This document shows, one piece after another, positions 16,090-23,484 of a DNA stretch of 45,221 nt; position 1 is the first letter of the stretch, and each line of letters opens with the position of its first letter. A program made the translations under genes and the position numbers. Source of the DNA: Nautiliaceae bacterium (GTDB lineage Bacteria; Campylobacterota; Campylobacteria; Campylobacterales; Nautiliaceae); the NCBI GenBank assembly GCA_027063595.1, contig JAMORJ010000024.1, positions 1 to 45,221 on the forward strand, read 5' to 3'. Under the pieces are notes generated by a model, which saw only the letters and a program-made list of their open reading frames with translations, was not told the DNA's origin and did not search any database.

Positions 16090-16737
16090 ATGAGAATTTT
16101 GCTTATAGAAGATGATAGGGATTTAAATGAGACTATTAAAGAATTTTTGGAATTAAGCGGTTTTGAAGTAATTAGTGTTTTTGATGGAGAAGAAGGATTG
16201 AGTAAGGCTTACGAAGAAAATTTCGATTTGTTAATAGTTGATGTGAAATTGCCAAAAATAAATGGATTTGAATTGGTAAAAGAGTTAAGAAAAACAAAAA
16301 ATACGCCGGTTATTTTTTTAACTTCTCTTAATTCTCAAAAAGATATAGAAGAGGGTTTTTTAAGCGGAGGAGATGATTATATTACAAAACCTTTTTCTTT
16401 AAATGAGTTAAAGCTTAGAATTGAAGCAATTCTTAGAAGGGTTTATGGAAATAGTGAAATTATAAAAATAGGGGATGTTGAGTTTGATTTGAAAAAAGAA
16501 ATTTTGAAAAAAAATGGAAAAATAGTTCATTTAAAACCAAAAGAGATAAAACTTTTAAAACTTTTTCTAAAAAATAAAGGCAAAATTTTAAGCAAAGAGG
16601 AGATTTTTGAAGAAATTTATGATTTGGAAGAGCCAAATGAATATTCTCTTAGGGTATTTGTTAATAATTTAAGAAAAGTTTTTGGAAAAGAAAAAATAGA
16701 AACAATAAAAAATGTAGGATATAGATTTGTGGGGTGA
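16090..16737 (+). CDS. OmpR-family response regulator
   Basis: 215 residues. The receiver domain (1-115) has the acidic pair D8/D9, the phospho-acceptor D51 in LLIVDVKLP, T78 in FLTS and K100 in YITKPF. The C-terminal winged helix (about 125-215) contains HLKPKEIKLLKLFLKNKG and ETIKNVGYRFVG, typical of OmpR/PhoB DNA-binding domains. The kinase gene starts within its last codons (11-bp overlap), so the pair forms a two-component system. Its promoter carries a GTTTAT tandem site also found before the envelope operon at 17815, which indicates autoregulation (inference). Confidence 0.94.
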   Translation: MRILLIEDDRDLNETIKEFLELSGFEVISVFDGEEGLSKAYEENFDLLIVDVKLPKINGFELVKELRKTKNTPVIFLTSLNSQKDIEEGFLSGGDDYITKPFSLNELKLRIEAILRRVYGNSEIIKIGDVEFDLKKEILKKNGKIVHLKPKEIKLLKLFLKNKGKILSKEEIFEEIYDLEEPNEYSLRVFVNNLRKVFGKEKIETIKNVGYRFVG

Positions 16738-17764
16738 AAAAAAGAGTTTAGTTTTATTTTTAACTACTTATCTAATTTCTATGGTGTTTTTTATAGCCAT
16801 TTTTGATTATTTATATTTTAAGAATATTATGTTTGAAATTTTACAAAATCAAAAAGCTTTAATAAAACAACAATTATTAAACGAAAATTTAAGGTTTAGG
16901 TTTTGGAATAATGAATTTAAGGATTTAAATATAACAATTTATGATGGGAAAATTGTTTTAAAAAAATCTCCTCAAGTTGGAGTATGTGTTGATTATGAAT
17001 TAATTAGAGGATGGAGAAAATTTAAAATAATTGCTTGTAAAGTTTTTGAAGATAGGAAAAAGGAAATTATTTTTAAGCTACTTTTTTATAATGTGGTATT
17101 TTTAGTTTTTGTTTCTATTTTTGCTTATTTTTTGGCAAAGCTTTTTTTAAAACCTATGAGAGATGAAATAAAAAAGCTTGAAAATTTTCTAAGAGATATT
17201 ACTCACGAAATGCAAACTCCAATAGCTATAATAAATTCCAATATCGAGATGCTTGAAATTAAAGGAATTGAATATAAAGAATTTCAAAGAATAAAAAATG
17301 CAGCCAATAGATTATCTGCTATTTTTGAAATGCTTAAATTTTTAAATTTAAAAAGAAAAGAGGTTATAAGTTTGAATTTAAAAGAGGTCTTACTTGAGAG
17401 AATAAGATTTTTTGAGACTCAAATAGAACAAAGAAATTTAAAAATAAAAAAAGAATTAAAAGATGTTATTTTAAATATTGATAAAGAAGATTTAATAAGA
17501 ATCTTTGATAATCTTCTTTCAAATGCCATTAAATATTCGATGGGGGATATTTATATTTATTTAAATGAGAAAGGTTTTTGCGTTGAAAATAAAGGAGAGA
17601 TAAAAAATCCAAAAGAAGTAATTCAAAAATTTGTTAGGGAAAATAAAAGCGAAGGCGGTTTTGGGCTTGGGCTTTATATTGTAAACGAAATTTGTAAATT
17701 TTATGGTTTTAAATTTGAAATAACAAATAAAAATGGATTTGTTAAGGTTTGTGTTTATTTTTAG
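16727..17764 (+). CDS. Membrane histidine kinase
   Basis: 345 residues starting at TTG 16727, overlapping the regulator gene. TM1 is about residues 8-30 and TM2 about 117-139, framing a small periplasmic domain of ~85 residues with two Cys (VGVCVDY, IIACKVF). The dimerisation box RDITHEMQTPIAII gives phospho-acceptor H160. The N-box is FDNLLSNAIKYS and the G2 box GGFGLGLYIV. The usual DxGxG G1 box is replaced by VENKGEI, and the ATP lid is short, as in several compact Campylobacterota kinases. The two periplasmic cysteines could sense metal or redox state (inference). Confidence 0.92.
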   Translation: MWGEKKSLVLFLTTYLISMVFFIAIFDYLYFKNIMFEILQNQKALIKQQLLNENLRFRFWNNEFKDLNITIYDGKIVLKKSPQVGVCVDYELIRGWRKFKIIACKVFEDRKKEIIFKLLFYNVVFLVFVSIFAYFLAKLFLKPMRDEIKKLENFLRDITHEMQTPIAIINSNIEMLEIKGIEYKEFQRIKNAANRLSAIFEMLKFLNLKRKEVISLNLKEVLLERIRFFETQIEQRNLKIKKELKDVILNIDKEDLIRIFDNLLSNAIKYSMGDIYIYLNEKGFCVENKGEIKNPKEVIQKFVRENKSEGGFGLGLYIVNEICKFYGFKFEITNKNGFVKVCVYF

Positions 17765-17785
17765 TTTATATTGATCTACTATACT
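17753..17785 (+). promoter_or_regulatory. Tandem half-site plus -10 of the envelope operon
   Basis: GTTTAT at 17753-17758 and 17764-17769 (11-bp step) is followed after exactly 10 bp by TATACT at 17780-17785. All four half-sites here and at 16038 fit GTTTATnTT. The first half-site lies in the 3' end of the kinase gene and the second starts on the last base of its stop codon. Confidence 0.65.
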
Positions 17786-17814
17786 TTTAATACAAAAAAT
17801 TAAAGGAGGAAAAA

Positions 17815-18240
17815 ATGAAAAAAGTAGTAATTAGCGTGCTTGTAGCTGCTGGTTTATTTGGTTTTAATTTTAGCAATGCTTCGAATTCAAATTCTACTAC
17901 AAATCAAAATCAATTGCAAGAATATAATTATGGATATGTAGTAGAAGGGAAAGTATTAAGAGCCTATAAAGCTCCAGGTTTTGGTCCAAGAAGATTTGAA
18001 TGGCTTTTTATGGATGTGGAGACAAAAAATGGAATTGTAAAAGTTGGAATTGCTCCAACATTTAGAGTTTCTAATCTTCCTATTAATGAGGGAGATAGAG
18101 TAAGAGTTAATGGTTATACTCCTCCTTATTGGCCAAATGGAGTAATTAAAGCATGGGATATTTATGATGTGAGTCAAAAAAAAGATTATCCAATTGTAGG
18201 TTGGGGACCTGGTAGGAGATGGGGAAGATATTATAGATAA
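17815..18240 (+). CDS. Secreted OB-fold-like protein, first gene of the regulated envelope run
   Basis: 141 residues. The signal peptide is MKKVVISVLVAAGLFGFNFS, followed by an Asn/Ser/Gln-rich linker. The body (YVVEGKVLRAYKAPGFGP, WLFMDVETKNGIVKVGIAP, INEGDRVRVNGYTPPYWPNG) has the strand pattern and GDxVxVxG turn of an OB-fold (inference). The tail GWGPGRRWGRYYR is rich in Trp, Arg and Gly. AAAGGAGG precedes the ATG. It sits directly after the two-component genes and has the same tandem operator. No named family is assigned; a periplasmic binding or metal/redox stress role is plausible but unproven. Confidence 0.8.
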   Translation: MKKVVISVLVAAGLFGFNFSNASNSNSTTNQNQLQEYNYGYVVEGKVLRAYKAPGFGPRRFEWLFMDVETKNGIVKVGIAPTFRVSNLPINEGDRVRVNGYTPPYWPNGVIKAWDIYDVSQKKDYPIVGWGPGRRWGRYYR

Positions 18241-18250
18241 GGAGAAAAAA

Positions 18251-18388
18251 ATGGAGAGTAAAGATATTTACAAAATAATCCTTTTGGTTTTCCTTTTGTT
18301 TCTTTTATTTCCTTTTATAAAATTTTTGTTTTTTAAATTATTTGGATTTTATGGATTTGGATGCTGTAGGTGTGGTAGATGGTGGTAA
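18251..18388 (+). CDS. 45-aa membrane microprotein with Cys/Arg/Trp tail
   Basis: A short frame 10 bp after the OB-like gene, with GGAG 6 bases upstream of the ATG. It encodes MESKDIYKII, then a run of about 20 Leu/Phe/Val residues forming one transmembrane helix, then FGFYGFGCCRCGRWW. The three cysteines in CCRC next to Arg and Trp could bind a metal or form disulfides. Its size, RBS and position in the run support translation. No known family recognised. Confidence 0.65.
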   Translation: MESKDIYKIILLVFLLFLLFPFIKFLFFKLFGFYGFGCCRCGRWW

Positions 18389-18395
18389 AGGAAGT

Positions 18396-18488
18396 ATGAT
18401 GAGAAGATTTTTAGTTATGTTAATGATGGTGGTAATTTTATTTATTGTAGGATGTGTTTGTAGAGGTTCTTGTTGGAGGTGTTGGTAG
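18396..18488 (+). CDS. 30-aa Cys-rich micro-lipoprotein candidate
   Basis: Starts at ATG 18396, with GGAAG directly upstream, and stops at TAG 18486-18488. It reads MMRRFLVMLMMVVILFIVGC and then VCRGSCWRCW. IVGC fits a lipobox ([LVI]-x-[GA]-C), so Cys20 could be lipid-modified, leaving an 11-residue mature peptide with four cysteines. The stop overlaps the next GTG start (TAGTG), which supports coupled translation. The tail resembles that of the preceding 45-aa protein in composition. Novel as far as can be judged from sequence alone. Confidence 0.6.
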   Translation: MMRRFLVMLMMVVILFIVGCVCRGSCWRCW

Positions 18489-18808
18489 TGAAAAAATGGA
18501 TTGATTTAGTATTGTTTTATTTTACAATAATTTTAATTTTTAGCGGGATTGTACTTTATATTATGCCTCATGGTCGTATTGCTTATTGGAGCGGATGGAA
18601 ATTTTTATGGATAGATAAGGATGGGTGGGATAATATTCATGTAGTTTTTGGTATTTTTATGAGTATTTTTGTAATTTGGCATGTTGGAATTAATTGGAAG
18701 ATAATGAAAAAATATCTTTTAAAAAAAGAATCTTTTATAATTGCTTTGGTTTGTATAGTTTTTATATTTGGCAGTGTTAAAAATATTTTTCCGTTTAGTT
18801 TAGTTTAA
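18488..18808 (+). CDS. DUF4405-type membrane protein (candidate b-haem protein)
   Basis: 106 residues starting at GTG 18488, which overlaps the previous stop. An in-frame ATG/TTG upstream (18470) lies inside the preceding gene. Three hydrophobic helices are visible (about 5-26, 50-68 and 82-98). H28 sits in YIMPHGR, and H51 and H65 lie 14 residues apart in the second helix (NIHVVFG ... IWHVGINW). This is the pattern of DUF4405 proteins, where such histidines are candidate haem ligands. Haem binding is not shown. It is followed after 8 bp by a soluble protein likely to act with it. Confidence 0.75.
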   Translation: MKKWIDLVLFYFTIILIFSGIVLYIMPHGRIAYWSGWKFLWIDKDGWDNIHVVFGIFMSIFVIWHVGINWKIMKKYLLKKESFIIALVCIVFIFGSVKNIFPFSLV

Positions 18809-18816
18809 TTATTTCT

Positions 18817-19239
18817 TTGGAAGAAAAAATAAAATCCTCTTATAATTTTCAAGCTCCAATTATTCCTCATGCCGAACTTTTAACGTTAAAGGATTATTGT
18901 AAAAAGGTAAATATTCCTTTAAGTTTAGCAATGGCTAAATTGAAATCAAAAAATATTAAATTTAATGAAAATTGGACTTTAAAAGAAATAGCTAGAAAAA
19001 ATAATTTAGCTCCTTTAGATATTGGCAAAATAATCTTTTCTCCAGTAAATATGGGTGGTTATGGATATGGAAGGATGACTTTAAAGGAAATTTGTAAAAA
19101 ATTTAATTTGAGTGAAAAAAAATGTTTGGAAAAGTTGAAACGACAAAAAATTAATGCTAGTTTGAATGAAACATTAAAAGAAATTGCTTTAAAAAACGAT
19201 CTTTTTCCAGTGGATATTATGAATTTCATTAAAAAATAA
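18817..19239 (+). CDS. Soluble protein with two 65-residue TLKEI repeats, DUF4405 partner
   Basis: 140 residues. Two copies of one unit are offset by exactly 65 residues: TLKDYCKKVNIPL (23-35) ... TLKEIARKNNLAPLDIGKII (54-73), and TLKEICKKFNLSE (88-100) ... TLKEIALKNDLFPVDIMNFI (119-138). Each half resembles a small helical DNA-binding-like or docking module. From memory, similar segments occur fused to or beside DUF4405 proteins in other anaerobes, so the pair probably functions together. The start is TTG 18817 with no good Shine-Dalgarno, so it may rely on coupling. The link between copies is Gly/Tyr-rich (NMGGYGYGR). Confidence 0.72.
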   Translation: MEEKIKSSYNFQAPIIPHAELLTLKDYCKKVNIPLSLAMAKLKSKNIKFNENWTLKEIARKNNLAPLDIGKIIFSPVNMGGYGYGRMTLKEICKKFNLSEKKCLEKLKRQKINASLNETLKEIALKNDLFPVDIMNFIKK

Positions 19240-19245
19240 TTATGT

Positions 19246-19267
19246 TATAATTAAATAAAAAAGGAGG
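19246..19267 (+). promoter_or_regulatory. -10 box and Shine-Dalgarno of the Gln-rich microprotein gene
   Basis: TATAAT at 19246-19251 and AGGAGG at 19262-19267, five bases before the ATG. This is one of the strongest promoter/RBS combinations in the window. Confidence 0.65.
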
Positions 19268-19272
19268 GGAAA

Positions 19273-19491
19273 ATGGTTAGTGGAGTAAACTTGAATGCTC
19301 AATGTATTCCGATGGGAAATGTTCAATGTTCAAAAAATGAAACTATAAAGGCTAAACAATTACAAGAGCAATTTCAAAATCAACAATTACAACAGAAAAT
19401 ACAACAGCAAACTCAACTACAAAATCAAATTCAACAGCAGCAGCAAATACAACAGCAGTTTTTGCCAATAGGAATTAATATTTATGCTTAA
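19273..19491 (+). CDS. Gln-rich microprotein (72 aa)
   Basis: A 72-residue protein in which 24 residues are Gln, 22 of them between positions 29 and 62. The N-terminal part MVSGVNLNAQCIPMGNVQC holds two cysteines (11 and 19), and the end is FLPIGINIYA. There is no signal peptide or membrane helix. The Gln tract could form a helix or coiled coil, or could aggregate. Its own strong promoter and AGGAGG site argue for real, possibly abundant, expression. No family recognised. Confidence 0.65.
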   Translation: MVSGVNLNAQCIPMGNVQCSKNETIKAKQLQEQFQNQQLQQKIQQQTQLQNQIQQQQQIQQQFLPIGINIYA

Positions 19492-19553
19492 TTTTTAATA
19501 AAAGCTCTTTTGCGAAAAATTTATGTTTGAAAAAATTAATCAGATCGAATTTA

Positions 19554-19567
19554 TTATTAGCTAATAA
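19554..19567. repeat. Perfect 14-bp palindrome between convergent genes
   Basis: TTATTAGCTAATAA is self-complementary and lies in the gap between the Gln-rich gene and the end of the NUDIX gene. It could act as a weak bidirectional stop or a protein site; there is no T-run. Confidence 0.4.
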
Positions 19568-19574
19568 ATGCTAT

Positions 19575-20021
19575 TTATGCATTAAGAGATAAAAAATCTT
19601 CTAATATTTTTTTATGGTCAAATACTAATTTATCCCATGGGATTTCTTCAAGTTTAACGACAATTGCTTCTTTTGCGTCATCTCCGGCTTTTGGAAGAGC
19701 GTTTGCGTGACAAATAAATACAGCGCTTGCTGTGTGAAGTCTTGGATCTCTATTGGGGTCTGAATAAATGCCAAGAAGTTTTTTAATTTCTACATCTAAA
19801 TTTGTCTCTTCTTTCATTTCTCGAATTAATGCTTCTTCTACTTTTTCTTTATAATCTACAAATCCTCCCGGAAGTGCAAAACCAAAAGGAGGGTTTTTTC
19901 TTTTAATTAAAACTATTCCGCTAAAATGAGGATTAAATATTTTGATAATTCCATCAACTGTTAAGAAAGGAGTTGGTTTTACCCAATTGGGTATATTTAA
20001 TTTTTCAAATTCTTTAATCAT
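19575..20021 (-). CDS. NUDIX hydrolase
   Basis: 148 residues with the Nudix box [24 protein letters not shown] (split here as [16 protein letters not shown] and EMKEETNL), i.e. G-x5-E-x7-R-E-x2-E-E, which binds the metal and hydrolyses nucleoside diphosphates linked to another group. Upstream sequence [11 protein letters not shown] and [17 protein letters not shown] is usual for ADP-ribose or (d)NTP pyrophosphatase-like members; the substrate is not determined. It overlaps prfA by 8 bp and is the last gene of rpsT-prfA-nudix. Confidence 0.9.
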   Translation of the reverse strand: MIKEFEKLNIPNWVKPTPFLTVDGIIKIFNPHFSGIVLIKRKNPPFGFALPGGFVDYKEKVEEALIREMKEETNLDVEIKKLLGIYSDPNRDPRLHTASAVFICHANALPKAGDDAKEAIVVKLEEIPWDKLVFDHKKILEDFLSLNA

Positions 20022-21087
20022 TTAGTCCCGCTTCTTTTAAAGCTTCGGCTTGATAGTGTGCAATTAATGGTTCGATTATTTCATCAAATTTTCCTTCATT
20101 CATTATTTCTTCTAATTTATAAAGAGTTAGTCCGATTCTGTGGTCAGTTATCCTGTTTTGAGGGTAATTGTATGTTCTAATTCTTTCGCTTCTATCTCCG
20201 CTTCCAACTTGTGCTTTTCTTTCTTTTCCTATTTTTTCAAGTCTTTCTCTTTCGTATTTTTCATAGACTCTAGCTTTAAGTATTTGCATAGCTTTTTCTT
20301 TGTTTCTTTGCTGACTTCTTTCATCTTGCATTGAAACTACTATTCCAGTTGGAATGTGAGTGATTCTTACGGCACTTTCGGTTTTATTTACGTGTTGTCC
20401 TCCAGCTCCTCCGGCTCTCATTACTTCAATTTTTAAATCTTTTGGATCAATTTCTATATCCACATCGTCAACTTCGGGCATAACGGCAACGGTTACAGCT
20501 GAGGTGTGAATTCTTCCTTGAGATTCGGTAATAGGAATTCTTTGGACTCTATGAGTTCCACCTTCGTATTTTAAACGACTATAAGCGCCTTCTCCTTTTA
20601 CTAGCAAAATAATCTCTTTATATCCACCAAGGTCATTTTTGCTTTCGCTTACAATCTCTACTTTCCATCCTTTAGAGTCGGCATATCTTAAATATGCTTT
20701 TGTTAAATCTGCTACAAATAACGCTGCCTCATCTCCTCCGGTTCCGGCTCTTATTTCGAGGAAAATGTTTTTTTCATCGTTTGGATCTTTTGGGAGCAAA
20801 AGAAGTTTTATTTCTTCTTCCATTTTTGGAAGCTTTTCTTCGATTTCTTTAATTTCTTCTTTTGCCAAATCAGCCATTTCGGGATCATCAAGCATTATTT
20901 TTGCTTCTTCTAAATTATTTAAAAGATTTTCGTATTCTTTTGCTTTATTTACAATTGGCTCAAGCTGTCTTGCTTCTCTTGAAAGCTTTGTCATTCTTTT
21001 GATATCTTGAGTAATTTCTGGAGAGCTTAATTCTTTATTTATTTGATTGTATTTTTCAACAAAAGGTTTTAGTTTTTCGCGTAGCAT
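20014..21087 (-). CDS. prfA: Peptide chain release factor 1
   Basis: 357 residues, full length. The GGQ catalytic loop is present in [19 protein letters not shown], and the stop-codon discriminator region [20 protein letters not shown] carries PxT (PIT), the RF1 signature that reads UAA and UAG. The Gln of GGQ is normally methylated by PrmC. It follows rpsT by 36 bp on the same strand and overlaps the NUDIX gene. Confidence 0.97.
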   Translation of the reverse strand: MLREKLKPFVEKYNQINKELSSPEITQDIKRMTKLSREARQLEPIVNKAKEYENLLNNLEEAKIMLDDPEMADLAKEEIKEIEEKLPKMEEEIKLLLLPKDPNDEKNIFLEIRAGTGGDEAALFVADLTKAYLRYADSKGWKVEIVSESKNDLGGYKEIILLVKGEGAYSRLKYEGGTHRVQRIPITESQGRIHTSAVTVAVMPEVDDVDIEIDPKDLKIEVMRAGGAGGQHVNKTESAVRITHIPTGIVVSMQDERSQQRNKEKAMQILKARVYEKYERERLEKIGKERKAQVGSGDRSERIRTYNYPQNRITDHRIGLTLYKLEEIMNEGKFDEIIEPLIAHYQAEALKEAGLND

Positions 21088-21123
21088 AGTAATTCCTTAG
21101 TAGGATATAAAGAGAGGAAAAAA

Positions 21124-21405
21124 TTAAGCTTCTTGTGCTTTTGGTTCGATTGATTTTACTAAATGATGAAGTTTTGAAATTTTTCTTCTTGCTGTATTTT
21201 TCTTTAATATTCCCTTGTTAATGTAACTTTGAAATTTTTTGTTTGCAACTTTCCAATACTCAAGCGCTTTTTCGTAATCACCAGCAGCTACCGCTTCTCT
21301 TATGTTTCTTGTGATTGTTTTAATTCTTGTTCTGTAGTATCTGTTTCTTTCTGTTCTTTTTTTTGTTTGTCTTATTCTTTTTTGAGCTGATTTTGTGTTT
21401 GCCAT
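21124..21405 (-). CDS. rpsT: 30S ribosomal protein S20
   Basis: 93 residues, very basic, starting [20 protein letters not shown], then [15 protein letters not shown] and [20 protein letters not shown]. This is the three-helix S20 that binds 16S rRNA. AAAGGA precedes the ATG. It probably leads the rpsT-prfA-nudix transcript. It is divergent from glmM, and the 81-bp gap contains TATAAA-like and TAAAAT boxes on the two strands. Confidence 0.97.
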   Translation of the reverse strand: MANTKSAQKRIRQTKKRTERNRYYRTRIKTITRNIREAVAAGDYEKALEYWKVANKKFQSYINKGILKKNTARRKISKLHHLVKSIEPKAQEA

Positions 21406-21486
21406 ATAGTTCCTTTTTTTTAGAGCGTATTTTATAAAAATTTGGTAAAATTTGCAAATCTTTATTTCATTTTTAAAAGGAAAAAA

Positions 21487-22809
21487 ATGAAATTATTTGG
21501 AACGGATGGAGTTAGAGGAAAAGCTGGGGAATTTTTAACTCCAAGTCTTGCGATGAATTTGGCTATGGCTTTTGCTGAAAGTTTAAAAAAAAATACGGGT
21601 AAAATTTTGGTAGGTAAAGATACCAGAAGAAGCGGATATATGATTGAAAATGCTATAGTTAGCGGTCTTACTGCCGTTGGGTATGACGTGATTCAAATTG
21701 GTCCTATGCCAACTCCGGCAGTTGCTTTTCTTACCGAAGATATGAGATGCGATGGCGGAATTATGATTAGCGCAAGTCATAATCCATATTATGATAACGG
21801 AATTAAATTTTTCGATAACGAAGGAAATAAACTCTCAAGTGAACTTGAAGAAAAAATAGAAGAAAGATATTTTGAGAATAATTTTGAATTGAAAACCGAA
21901 AAAGAAATAGGAAAAAGCAAAAGAATTGATGATGTAATTGGAAGATACATAGTTCATATTAAATCTTCTTTTCCAAAGCATTTAAATTTAAATGGCATTA
22001 GAATCGTAATAGATACGGCAAATGGTGCAGCTTATAAAGTAGCTCCAACCATTTTTAGCGAACTTGGAGCAGATGTAATTACAATAAACGATAAACCAAA
22101 CGGATTTAATATTAATCAAAACGCAGGAGCAATGCATCCAGAAATTTTAGCTTCTAAGGTAAAAGAGTATAGAGCCGATATTGGATTTGCTCTTGATGGA
22201 GATGCCGATAGATTGGTAGTGGTTGATGAAAAAGGCGAAGTAATTAATGGAGATAAATTAATAGGAGCTTTAGCTTTTTATCTTCATAAACAAAATAAAT
22301 TAAAAAATAGCGGAATTGTAGTAACCGTTATGAGTAACGGGGCTTTAGAAGAATTTTTGTCTAAATATGGGATAGAGGTTTATAGAAGTAAAGTAGGAGA
22401 TAAGTATGTGTTGGAAGTTATGAAAGAAAAAGATTTAAATTTTGGAGGAGAGCAATCGGGACATATTATTTTTAGCGATTACGCAAAAACCGGAGATGGA
22501 CTTGTAAGTGCTCTTCAGGCGGTAGCTTATATGATTGAAAGTGGTAAGAAAGCTAGTGAAGCTTTTGATTTGTTTGAACTTTATCCTCAAGTTCAGACGA
22601 ATATAAATGTTAGCGAAAAAGTCCCTTTAGAAAGTATTGAAGGAGTAGAAGATTTATTAAAAAGCGTTGAAAAAGAAGGTTATAGACATTTAGTAAGATA
22701 TTCGGGAACGGAAAATAAACTTAGATTGCTTATCGAAGGAAAGGAATTAAAAAAAGCAAAAGAGTTTTTAGAAGAATTAAAAGCATTTTTTGAAAAAAAA
22801 CTTGGATAG
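21487..22809 (+). CDS. glmM: Phosphoglucosamine mutase
   Basis: 440 residues. It starts [19 protein letters not shown]. The active-site serine lies in [20 protein letters not shown], the metal-binding loop is [10 protein letters not shown], the sugar-binding loop GGEQSGHI, and the phosphate-binding [12 protein letters not shown] is near the C-terminus. It interconverts glucosamine 6- and 1-phosphate for UDP-GlcNAc, peptidoglycan and LPS. The ATG at 21487 with AAAGG upstream is chosen over 21442. lspA starts 4 bp after its stop. Confidence 0.96.
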   Translation: MKLFGTDGVRGKAGEFLTPSLAMNLAMAFAESLKKNTGKILVGKDTRRSGYMIENAIVSGLTAVGYDVIQIGPMPTPAVAFLTEDMRCDGGIMISASHNPYYDNGIKFFDNEGNKLSSELEEKIEERYFENNFELKTEKEIGKSKRIDDVIGRYIVHIKSSFPKHLNLNGIRIVIDTANGAAYKVAPTIFSELGADVITINDKPNGFNINQNAGAMHPEILASKVKEYRADIGFALDGDADRLVVVDEKGEVINGDKLIGALAFYLHKQNKLKNSGIVVTVMSNGALEEFLSKYGIEVYRSKVGDKYVLEVMKEKDLNFGGEQSGHIIFSDYAKTGDGLVSALQAVAYMIESGKKASEAFDLFELYPQVQTNINVSEKVPLESIEGVEDLLKSVEKEGYRHLVRYSGTENKLRLLIEGKELKKAKEFLEELKAFFEKKLG

Positions 22810-22813
22810 AGTT

Positions 22814-23263
22814 ATGAAATGGATTTTTAAATTTGCTTTCTTTTTTTTATTCGTTTTAGTAATTGATCAATTTATAAAATTTGTTTTTTTGAATGGATTT
22901 GAGTGGCATAGTAAATGTATTTCTTTGGTTTTAGCGATAAATAAAGGTGTTGCTTTTTCTATGTTCTCCTTTTTAGGAGAGTATTTAAAATATATTCAAT
23001 TGGCTTTGATAGCGATTCTTTTTGCGTATTTTTTAAAAGATAGAGTAATTCAAACATATCCTATTGTTTCTGGTATTTTACTTGGAGCCGCTGTTTCTAA
23101 TTTGTTGGATAGATTTATTAGAGGCGGGGTTGTAGATTATGTATATTGGCATTGTTTTTTTGATTTTGCGATATTTAATTTTGCCGATGTAATGATAGAT
23201 TTGAGTATTGTTTTGTTTGCTTATTTTTATTTTTTTAAAAAAAATGTTAAAATTTCAATATAG
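22814..23263 (+). CDS. lspA: Lipoprotein signal peptidase (signal peptidase II)
   Basis: 149 residues and four hydrophobic helices. It has the family motifs VLVIDQFIKF, NKGVAFSMFSFLG (N-x-G-x-A-F), SNLLDRFIRGGVVDYV and IFNFADVMIDLSIV; the aspartates in the last two form the catalytic dyad. It cleaves lipoprotein signal peptides in the inner membrane. ATG 22814 is preferred; a TTG at 22790 would overlap glmM. The third base of its TAG stop is also the first nucleotide of the following tRNA-Val. Confidence 0.93.
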   Translation: MKWIFKFAFFFLFVLVIDQFIKFVFLNGFEWHSKCISLVLAINKGVAFSMFSFLGEYLKYIQLALIAILFAYFLKDRVIQTYPIVSGILLGAAVSNLLDRFIRGGVVDYVYWHCFFDFAIFNFADVMIDLSIVLFAYFYFFKKNVKISI

Positions 23264-23337
23264 GTCGCGTAGCTCAGTGGGAGAGCACTGCCCCGACACG
23301 GCAGGGGTCGCAGGTTCAAATCCTGCCGCGACCACCA
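23263..23337 (+). tRNA. tRNA-Val (anticodon GAC), CCA encoded
   Basis: 75 nt. Acceptor GGTCGCG pairs with CGCGACC; D-arm GCTC-AGTGGGA-GAGC; anticodon stem CTGCC/GGCAG; T-arm GCAGG-TTCAAAT-CCTGC; discriminator A and encoded CCA. The anticodon loop is CCGACAC, so GAC occupies positions 34-36 and position 33 is C rather than the near-universal U. The first base overlaps the lspA stop codon, so the tRNA is probably processed from the glmM-lspA transcript. Confidence 0.94.
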
Positions 23338-23484
23338 TTAAATTGACATTAATAAAAAAATAAGTTATTATTCACGTAAAAAAAGGAGATTGGCATAAGA
23401 AACTTGGATTTGAATTTTAAAACTTCATTTAATAGGGACTCACTTGATTAAACTTCATTTTTCAAAAAAATCAAAAGGAATTTT
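23338..23484 (+). promoter_or_regulatory. Leader region before thrS
   Basis: This 147-bp gap contains an exact direct repeat, AAACTTCATTT at 23420-23430 and 23450-23460 (30-bp step), and ends with AAAAGGAA before the thrS ATG. No clear T-box or -10 consensus is seen. Some regulation may reside here, but nothing specific can be claimed. Confidence 0.35.

Noticed and set aside
20639-21010. Ser-rich 123-aa frame on the plus strand
   Set aside because: Antisense shadow of prfA; low-complexity Ser/Phe composition typical of such shadows.
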